64,000 nucleotides of DNA from Metellina segmentata (lineage: Eukaryota > Arthropoda > Arachnida > Araneae > Tetragnathidae). Positions within the stretch are counted from its first letter, which is position 1. Each line of letters starts with the position of its first letter. The translations under genes were made by a program, and so were the position numbers. Below the pieces are notes generated by a model. That model had not been told where the DNA came from. It saw only the letters and a program-made list of their open reading frames with translations, and ran no database searches. Location: positions 18,398,018 through 18,462,017 of the forward strand of contig OX375872.1 of assembly GCA_947359465.1 (NCBI GenBank), written 5' to 3'. Below, in pieces: positions 56,842-64,000 of this stretch.

Positions 56842-57637
56842 CCCTCTGAGGGGTTCAGATGCATAATTCCACCTTGACACCTTGGAAACTTCCAATCGTC
56901 TCTGCATGACTTCTACGCCATTTGAACCTTCTTGACAAATATAATCCTTCTAAAGAATTTGATTCTAAGAGAATTAGTAATAAACTGTTTTCAAAGGATT
57001 CTATTCTAATGAAATAACTAACAGAATCTTTCCAAAAGATTGTATTCTAACGAAAAGAGCAACGGGATATTTCCTAAAGATTGTATTCTAAAAGTAGCAA
57101 TAGACTGTTTCCAAAGAATTGCTTTCTAAATAAAAAAGAAATGTAATCTTTCCATACGAATGTATTGTAAAGAAAGGAGTGATAGAATAGTTCCTAAAAA
57201 TTGTATTCTAAAGAAAAGAGCAATAGGATATTCAAAGGAGAATATTACAGCACCAGAATTTCATAAGGATTGTATTGTAAGGAAAGAATCTATAGAATTT
57301 TTCCAAGGGATTTTTTTTTTTTTATTCGAAAGAAAGGAGAGAAAAATGCAATATTTCCAAGTGATTGTATTCGAAAGAAAGGAGCAATATAATCTTTCTA
57401 AAGAATTACGCAATTTCTAAAGAAAGAGTAGGTGGATATTTTCAAATCATTTCAGTTCTACATAATAAGCCGATAGACTCGTTTGAAAGGATTATATTCC
57501 AAGGAAAGAAGTAAGAGAATCTTTCTGAATCTTGAAAGAATCCATAGATTTTTTTAAATCAATAGATGTGGTTAGCTAGTCATTAAAGGTGTTGTGGAGT
57601 AAAAGCAACACTAAGAAATCTCGTGACTCTAAGAGGA
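56842..57637 (+). mobile_element. TTAA-flanked minisatellite element, reference copy
   Basis: Exact TTAA at 56838-56841 and 57638-57641 bound 796 bp. The left end reads CCCTCTGAGGGGTTCAGATG then 'cataattccaccttg'; the right end reads 'ggagtaaaagcaacactaag' then 'tctcgtgactctaagagga'. The interior is about 14 units of the 42-bp repeat 'aatctttccaaaggattcta' / 'ttctaaggaaaggagcaata' in forward orientation. Both termini recur inverted at 30048-31231. No transposase; mobilisation by a piggyBac-like enzyme is inferred. Confidence 0.82.
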
Positions 57638-57689
57638 TTAAAGATAGACAAGGTGAATCAGAGTAGACGTTAAAGTAACTTTTAAACCG

Positions 57690-58080
57690 TTTCTTTTAAT
57701 CATGATTTCATTCAAGAAAATCCTTGGAAGAGGCTTGGAAAGAAAAAACTGACCGTAAATTGAAAAAACAAATAAAAACTTGAATAAAAAAAGAAATTGA
57801 ATAAATGATTGAGGTTTACTATGTGTGGCATACATAAATAAAAATTTTATGAATTGCTTTTTAAAATTTATACCCGTGTCTTTGGAGAGTTGGGACTAAA
57901 TCGTGAGCTATAAGCAAGGTCAAATGTAATTTCATTTAGGAAATTCCTTGAATCAGGTTTGTAAAGCAATAATTGACAGTTGAGTGGGAAAACTAAACGA
58001 AAGCTCGAATCAAGTACATATATTGAATAAATAATTGAATTTTACAAGGTGTCATACATAAATAAAAAATATATAAATGT
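57690..58080. repeat. About 230-bp tandem duplication
   Basis: 'aataaat(a/g)attga' with 'catacataaataaaaa' and 'atttcatt(c/t)a(g/a)gaaa' appear twice, at 57700-57845 and 57930-58075. Confidence 0.75.
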
Positions 58081-58560
58081 TTTCAGCTCAGAAGTGATGC
58101 ACATGTCGGATGTTTGGTTGTATGTGCCAAAATATCACCTGTACTTTTTGTATTGTGATGATGGAAGATAGTTAAAATACGGTGTTACTGCAAGGATACG
58201 TTTGAGAAATATTTCATTTCTTTGTATAATATATGAAGATTTTTTTCACTCTTAATATCGTTTTACAATAAGCCTGAGTCAATTGCATGTTGATATTGAT
58301 GGTGGAACTCAGTTAAAATGCTGCGTTTTTGCAAGCATAAGCATGAGGCTCATTGAAATGGATCTTATTTATATAAGCTTATAGATATTTTATTTCGTTG
58401 TGGAATATGTTAAGGCTCTTTTATTCTTAATTTCGTTTTACAAAGATCCTAAAACTAATAGCCTAAAAAATGTTTGGTGTTATATAGTCTGAGGATAAAA
58501 TTGGGGAAATATTCGTTTGTTATAAGAAAGAGTTACTGTAATGGATATTATTCAAACAGT
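58081..58560. repeat. About 175-bp tandem repeat, two to three copies
   Basis: 'agttaaaat(a/g)c' with 'ttgcaag(c/g)ata', 'atttcgttg/tgtataat' and 'ttcgttttacaa' recur near 58170-58270 and 58310-58445. Confidence 0.7.
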
Positions 58561-58919
58561 TTAGAGTTCATTACTTTGAAAAACAAAATAGTGGCTTTCC
58601 GTAGCACTATCGTATTACAAAAAGTCTTTAAAAAAATAGAAACTAATTATATTTTTTTACTGTTGGTGAAAAGATAGTGAAATGTATCGAGGGTTATTGC
58701 TAGAATAGAATTGGTCGATACTTAATGAAAAAAAGTCATGAGGAAAATATTAATTGTAATATATCTGATTAACATCGCTTGGAATTGCTTTTAACTTCTC
58801 TGAGAAAGAACTGGGTTTTCTTGTTAATATAGTGTTACCTATAGCATTGAAATTCAATGAAACTGTTATATTTGGTATTGCGATTATAGAAGAGAAAGAA
58901 AGCTACTTATTACTTCAAT
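58561..58919. other. Unique AT-rich DNA
   Basis: Nothing recognised. Confidence 0.4.
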
Positions 58920-59600
58920 CACGCGCGCATTTGCAGTTTTTTTAAGCATGTGAAGAACAATAATTTTAATTACATTTTACTTTAAAGAAATAAGTGTCGA
59001 TAATTTATTTTACTAATTTTAATGGAGAATGAAATCTACTGAAATTGCTGATATTTAGTGTGAAAAACATACATTTGCAGATTTTTTTAATTATGAAAGA
59101 ACAATAATTTTTGTTAGATCTTACTTTTAAGAAATAAGTGTCGATAACATATTTGACTAATTTTAATAGAATAGAGAATGTGTGAAATCTTCTAGTAATT
59201 GGGTTTAAGTGTCGAACACACACCCATTTGCAGCGTTTTAAAATTGTGCAAAAGAATAATTTGTATTAAATATTACACTTTAGATATTCTATCGATAATT
59301 TATTTAACTAATTTGAATTAATGAAGAAATATAAACTTATAATTGAAATTCAGTAAGGAAGGTACACATTTACAGTTTTTTAAACATGTGAACAACATTT
59401 TTTATTAAATTTTATTCTTTAGAAATAAGTGCCGATAGTATATTTAATGGATTTTAATACAGAGAAGGAAAACTACTTAAGTATGGAACACAAACACATT
59501 TGCAGTTTTTTTTTAACGTATGGAGATAATATAATATTTAACAATTATTAATAAGAAATAAGTATCAATAACTTATTTGACTAGTTTTATTTTCTACAAA
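58920..59600. repeat. About 140-bp tandem array, five copies
   Basis: 'cacatttgcagtttttt', 'tgtg(a)agaacaataattt', 'aagaaataagtgtcgataa' and 'tttgactaattttaat' recur roughly every 140 bp. Confidence 0.8.
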
Positions 59601-60567
59601 TTTCTCGAGCAAAAAAATGCTATGTTAATAGCTACGATCAGTTTTTATGTTAAAAGTAGATTTTAGGGCAAGTAAATTCATTAAGATTTTGAGTATGGAA
59701 TGATCAATTTAATTAAAGTTCCAGACGAAAAACTAAACAGCAATTTCATCTCTTAAAAAACGTGCCACTACGCTTAAAATCACGTGATTCCAAATCCAAT
59801 TTTTTTCCCGTAATTTTGTTAGCCCAAGTCTATTAACCGATATAAAAAGCACAAAAATCCCAGAGAGGCTTTTTAATCATGAATAAAATATCAGGTCTGT
59901 TTGTCTGAATCCTTTTTAATTCCGAATATTTCTTGTAAAACGTAGCGTTTAGTCGTGATACAAATAATTTAAATAAAAGTATTTTTTTCTCCTCGTTGGG
60001 AGTGAGCGTGAAATATTAAACAGAAGAGCAAGCATAACATTAGATGAGAAATTTCCTAGCCACGAGAAAAATATTACAGTGGAATTTATAAAAGTTCTTT
60101 TGTAAAGCGCTGCGTTTCCCCGTTTGAGACGCTGTAATCCGGGATATAAAAATAGAAACACATATTTTGAGACTCGTGGTTGAAGGGAAATATATTATAC
60201 ATTAGAGTAAGAACAAGATTTGCAAAGATGTTCCTCACTCTCAGCTGCTTTTTTTTTCTGCTCTAAATTTTTTATAAGTATATAAAAAGGAAATGTTAGA
60301 CTTTTAAGACAAGGTGTCAAGTGTGTCTTTTAAATAAAAGCGGTCGGAAAGAAAGTCCTTGAGTGAAAGTTTCAAATCAAAATATGCTCTTTGTTATGCA
60401 AAGAATGACTCTCGCATCATTCGGGACTAAAAAACGGAGGTCCTTCCTCTTTTAAGTTGAACGCTTCTTAATTGTCAGAAAAATTTAGCAATTGATTATT
60501 AAGCTTATCGAAGCCTAACGTCAAAATTGGGTCGTGTCGTTTAAATTGGTGAAAAATAATGTGTAAT
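59601..60567. other. Unique DNA
   Basis: About 1 kb with no recognised gene. Frames at 59949-60161 have no family signature. Confidence 0.45.
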
Positions 60568-60713
60568 TTAACCCTCCAAGTTGTTTCGACAAAATATCTC
60601 ATCCATCAAGATCCGAAAAATTTTGCTATTGGTCAGATTTCTCGTCATCAGTACATTGCCAATTTCTTATGATGACAAGATCAATACCAGGTTTTTTTTC
60701 TAATGGCGAGATA

Positions 60714-61949
60714 CATGGGGTTGGACAAAAGTATAGAAACACCTCGTGAAATGTCTATTCTAGCGAAATGTGCAGGTGGCGCTGGTATTTTCGCCCACTG
60801 ACGCCACCTATACAACGTCGTAAATATGCTGCGCAGGTCAGTCGTAGTCGGGGCTGTTAAGTTGTAATTGCATCATGTCAGAGCTCACAGACTTCGAACG
60901 TGGATAAATTGTTGAAGCTCGTCTTGTGGGTGCTTCCGTAAACAATGTAACCGAAGAGTTTAGTGTTTCAATGTATCTAAGATTTACTCCGCATATTTGA
61001 AAAGCGGATAAAACATCATCCTCTAAATCACAGCGAGGACGAAAGTGTGTGTTGAGTGATCGTGACAGACGATTATTAGGGAGGATTGTGACTGAAAAGG
61101 AGAAGACCACAGCTGCAAAAGTTACTGTTGAAATTAATGTCGTGCTCACAAACCCTGTGAATACCAAAACAATAAGAAGAGAGCTCCATAAGCAGGGTAT
61201 TTTTGACCGAACTGCAATTCAAAAACCATTCATCAGTGATGCTAATGCATGTAACAGGAAAAAGTGGTATTTAAGTCATAAAGTCTGCACTATGAAGCAA
61301 TGGAAGACAGTAATGTGGTAGGATGAATCTTGTTTCCCATTAGTTCCCACTTCTGGCCGAGTTTACGTCTGGCGAACGCCATCCCAAGCCTATAATACAG
61401 ACTGCTTGTTGGCAAGAATTAAACATGGCGAGGGTTCTGTGATGGTTTGAGCAGCCATATAGTGGTTTTCTGTGGGCCCCATGATTACTCTCCAAGGGCA
61501 CATTAAGGCCAAGGAGTATGTGAATATTTTGTCCGATCACGTCCACCACACGATACAAACTTTGTTCCCCAATGGTGATGGTGTATTCGAAGACAACAAA
61601 GCCCCTGTTCACACAGCTTACATTGTCCAAGATTGTTTTTCTGAGCACGAAGATAGTTTATCACATCTCCCCTGCCCACCACAGTCACCAGACCTCAATA
61701 TTATTGAATTTTTGTGGTCTACATTGGAGAGGAAAGTGCGTGATCGCTATCCACCACCATCATCGTTATCTAGACTTACCACCTTTTTGCAGGAAGAATG
61801 GTACAATATTCCCTTGACAAGCATACAGGAACTGTATTTATCCATTCCGAGAAGACTGCAAGCTGTTTTGAATGTCAACGTTTTTCCTACGCCATATTAG
61901 GCAAGGTTACAAGTTTTTTAGGCGTTTCCATACTTTTGCACAAACCCTG
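60714..61949 (+). mobile_element. Tc1-family transposon, 1236 bp, both ends intact
   Basis: TA target duplications at 60712-60713 and 61950-61951. The left TIR is CATGGGGTTGGACAAAAGTA then 'tagaaacacc'; the right TIR, reversed, is CAGGGTTTGTGCAAAAGTAT then 'ggaaacgcc'. About 29 bp align with six to seven differences. Size and structure are typical of complete Tc1 elements. The encoded transposase is inactivated. The insertion lies at the central TA of a GAGATATCTC-type palindrome in the host MITE. Confidence 0.93.
60875..61900 (+). pseudogene. Tc1 transposase (DD34E), full length but inactivated
   Basis: From ATG 60875 the frame gives MSELTDFERG, then TAA at 60905-60907. Two compensating single-base indels (about 60974 and 61010) disturb the first helix-turn-helix. 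The frame then runs through GRKCVLSDRDRRLLGRIV, the second HTH, to TVMW and TAG at 61319-61321, just before DESCFPLVPTSGRVYVWR with the first catalytic Asp. A TGA (61448-61450, expected Trp) and TAG (61460-61462, expected Ser) follow. From 61472 it is open to the end: FEDNKAPVHTAYIVQD with the second Asp, then SPDLNIIEFLWSTLERKV with the catalytic Glu, and a stop at 61898-61900. All three catalytic residues remain; length matches the usual roughly 340 residues. Four stops plus the indels mean it cannot make enzyme. Confidence 0.92.
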
Positions 61950-62202
61950 TATCTATTCCATTAATATGTGGTCCATTTTGCTATAACGAGATATTTCGTA
62001 AATTAAGTTTGTTAAAAACGAGATACCTCGTCGAGGCAACCACATGAAGGGTTAAATAGTTTCAATTTCATGAATTGTCTCTTACAAATATTATGATAAT
62101 ATTGCCACTTCCATGATGAAGTTTCTTTTAAAAGAAAAAATCATCACCATCTCCAGAAACTTTTTGGGCCATGGTAACTCGATTTATAGATTGTTGGGTC
62201 TT

Positions 62203-62612
62203 ATGGCACAGGTGTGGAAGGGTAGCAAAGGATTAAAGATAACTTATTTTACTGCTCAGTTGTGGGTTCGAATCCAACCAAAGGCCGTCGTGTACAAAGG
62301 GGCAGGTACACGTTAAATCCGTCGTGGCCTCACGTCGGAGTGGTGACGAAGTTTGGAGAGTGGAGTGCTAGCTCAGGTGTTGCCTCGTCATCTGACCGTG
62401 GTTCATAATTACATGGTGTTATCCTCGGAACCTTCCCGTTGGAATTGATCCCGGACCGTCGTCAATAGCGTTGTCTGTTATGTTGCTTCAGCACAACGTT
62501 AATTAAAATACCTACCTCGGAACTTTCCCCTCGGTAATGATCCAGGAACGTCATCAATAGCCCTGTGTGTTGCTCCAGTGAGGCGGTAATTGAAATACAT
62601 ATATCTACCCAC
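62203..62612 (+). mobile_element. tRNA-derived SINE, sense, plus a second 3' fragment
   Basis: 62203-62515 is nearly full length with the best B box in the window ('gtgggttcgaatccaacc' at 62263-62280), full body and tail 'aattaaaatacctacct'. A second SINE 3' end (62516-62612, 'cggaactttcccctcggtaa' to 'acatatatctaccc') follows directly. Confidence 0.9.
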
Positions 62613-62685
62613 AGAAACCATTTACTCCAATTCATCTGACAAATAAAGCATTTCTCCGAAATACGAGTGCTAGTACGTAATTTAA

Positions 62686-62875
62686 CCCTCCAAGTGGTTG
62701 AGAGAAGATCCTTCAGCCAACAAGATCCGACCAATTTTGCAAAAGCGAGATACCTAGTCATCAAGATATTGCCAATTTTTATGATGATGATATCAAGATC
62801 CTGTCAGTTTTCTTTTAATGACGAGATATATCGTTCATCAAGAACCGATGATGACGAGATAATCTATTATTACTT
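62686..62875. mobile_element. Palindromic TTAA-type MITE
   Basis: Exact TTAA at 62682-62685 then CCCTCCAAGTGGTTGAGAGA. Modules 'gcgagatacctagtcatcaa' and 'gacgagatatatcgttcatc' follow. The right terminus is replaced by minisatellite sequence. Confidence 0.8.
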
Positions 62876-63045
62876 TCCTTAGATCACAATACTTTGGGAA
62901 ATATTGTGTTGTTACTTTCCTTATATATATTATAATAGTATTCTATGGAAAGATTCTATTCGTCAATAATGATAAAACTAGTTCCAAATCTTTCAGTGAA
63001 GACTCCAAGTTTCAAGGTGGGATTATGTGTGTGAACCTCTCATAG
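62876..63045 (-). repeat. 42-bp minisatellite fragment with family terminus
   Basis: About two to three antisense units, then 'gattatgtgtgtgaacctct' ending next to TTAA (63046-63049), the reverse of the 'ggttcagatgc' end. Confidence 0.72.
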
Positions 63046-63049
63046 TTAA

Positions 63050-63780
63050 AAATCATTCTCAGAGTACCTCCAAGACAAAAACACTATATTTATTCAAAGG
63101 ATTCACAAAATCTAAACTCCCAAAGGAGATGTTTTATGCATAAACATACACTCAGTCGTGGAAACTCCTTCAAAGAATCCTTTAACACCTAAATACTCCC
63201 GAATGTCACCACTTCACCAAGTATCTATTTACGTCAAATCTATTATGCGCTGTTGTCGAAGAATTCTATTTAAAATCCCCTCACTGCTCGTTAAAGTCTG
63301 CCTGACATTTATGCGGCCGGAGATCCCAGTGCTATTTCGGCACTCAGAAAGAGATTGGAAGTGCCGTGCGCTATCGACTCACCGCCGAGTGGTATAGGCA
63401 TCTATGGGACCGAAAATATTTCTCTGCTTCTTTCGCAAATAATCTCGGTAAGAGATTCCCCACAATGGACTTTCGACTTCACCCCACTCATCTTCTATAC
63501 AATTCAATATCGAGCTGCGGGGGGTAGGAATGGTGCAGAGAATTGACACCCAAAATGGATCACTCAGACGAAGATCTGCACGCTGCTTCAAATGGAAGAA
63601 AAATATCTTGATTACTGTTTTCATGAAGAAGTGAAAAATCGCTCTCTTAGACTCACAAAGGATAAGATCCAATAAAAGGGAAACTTTTCGAGCTGGGAAA
63701 AAATTTCACATTATTCACTTGGGCATTAAGTATGGGAATTTTCCCCTCTGACACGTCATGGTTCGATCATAGGGATCCAG
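63050..63780. other. Less AT-rich unique DNA with overlapping open frames
   Basis: Frames at 63158-63397 (+) and 63379-63672 (-) lack recognisable motifs. The composition is more balanced than the flanks, so a host exon or regulatory segment cannot be excluded, but I cannot support one. Confidence 0.35.
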
Positions 63781-63853
63781 TTCGTCGTGGTCCACTGCGT
63801 AAGTAACTTTGGAGTTGTAGGCGGTGCAGGTTCGATTCCTGCGAGGTGCATTC
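63781..63853 (+). mobile_element. tRNA-like SINE head or tRNA pseudogene
   Basis: 'gcaggttcgattcctgc' (63826-63842) is a perfect T-arm: 5-bp stem gcagg/cctgc around the ttcgatt loop, containing the consensus B box GGTTCGATTCC at 63829-63839. An A-box-like 'cgtggtccactgcg' lies about 45 bp upstream. The 5' and 3' acceptor strands do not pair, so this is not a functional tRNA gene. It differs from the abundant SINE of this window and probably heads another SINE family. Confidence 0.6.
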
Positions 63854-64000
63854 CTCCCTGGGTGGATTTCTCTCTTCTGTGTCAGTAAAGCTTTTACAGT
63901 GTGTGTTCCAATTACTTGGCATTGTATGCCTTGCCTTAATTATTTCATATTATACTCTACAACAAAAAATAGACGCACTGTTCGGGGCGCGTTACTACTG
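63854..64000. other. Possible body of the tRNA-headed SINE, to window edge
   Basis: Non-coding; only one copy is visible so its limits cannot be set. Confidence 0.3.

Larger units (their letters stand above)
60572..62051. mobile_element. Palindromic TTAA-type MITE carrying a Tc1 insertion
   Basis: Exact TTAA at 60568-60571 and 62052-62055. The left end is CCCTCCAAGTTGTTTCGACA; the right end is 'gaggcaaccacatgaaggg', so the termini are inverted repeats of 'ccctccaagtggtttcgac'. Removing the Tc1 element (60714-61949) and one TA leaves 242 bp, a normal length for the family. The junction restores 'gcgagatatct', the family palindrome. Confidence 0.88.

Noticed and set aside
62263..62280. B box considered as a tRNA gene
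   Set aside because: It belongs to the SINE head; the cloverleaf cannot be completed.
63158..63672. Overlapping frames near the right edge, considered as a host exon
   Set aside because: No recognisable residues, splice sites or start context that could be defended.

Overview
The window looks like non-genic, transposon-rich nuclear DNA from an arthropod. A chelicerate such as a spider is my best guess, but the taxon is inference only. Evidence: it is AT-rich throughout, has no operons or ribosome-binding sites, no intact host gene can be read, and it is filled with remnants of families typical of arthropod genomes (BEL/Pao, Tc1, mariner and related DD-D transposases, hAT, Mutator-like, a tRNA-derived SINE). 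Most long open frames are decayed transposases or artefacts of simple repeats.

Layout. 0-7 kb: BEL/Pao pol tail, then two decayed Tc1/mariner-superfamily transposases with an about 400-bp inverted repeat, then the first arrays of a 42-bp minisatellite. 7-14.5 kb: a TA-flanked TIR element inside one tandem array, and a 3.1-kb hAT element (with a Tc1 fragment inside) that landed in a 28-bp array. 15-27 kb: palindromic TTAA-type MITEs, SINEs, a 97-bp array and a hAT derivative with a perfect 8-bp target duplication. 28-30 kb: a pyrimidine-rich array of about 1.8 kb. 30-37 kb: TTAA-flanked minisatellite elements, a 100-bp array split by a second hAT copy, and 300-bp tandem repeats. 38-46 kb: microsatellites, a mariner-like element with an open 141-codon frame, hairpin repeats, and a SINE-dense composite array. 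46.3-46.56 kb: the best candidate host promoter and first exon. 46.6-49.3 kb: a 31-bp array split by a Mutator-like remnant. 50-64 kb: further arrays, a mariner remnant, minisatellite elements, a Tc1 element nested in a palindromic MITE, and a tRNA-like SINE head.

Two non-autonomous families dominate. One is a roughly 160-250-bp MITE bounded by TTAA and CCC...GGG termini and built from the palindrome GACGAGATATCTCGTC. The other is a longer element, also bounded by TTAA, whose interior is an expandable 42-bp minisatellite. TTAA boundaries and C-rich ends suggest piggyBac-type mobilisation. Nested insertions give a partial relative chronology: most tandem arrays are older than the transposons inside them. 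I found no defence system, CRISPR array or biosynthetic cluster; the notable content is the repeat biology.
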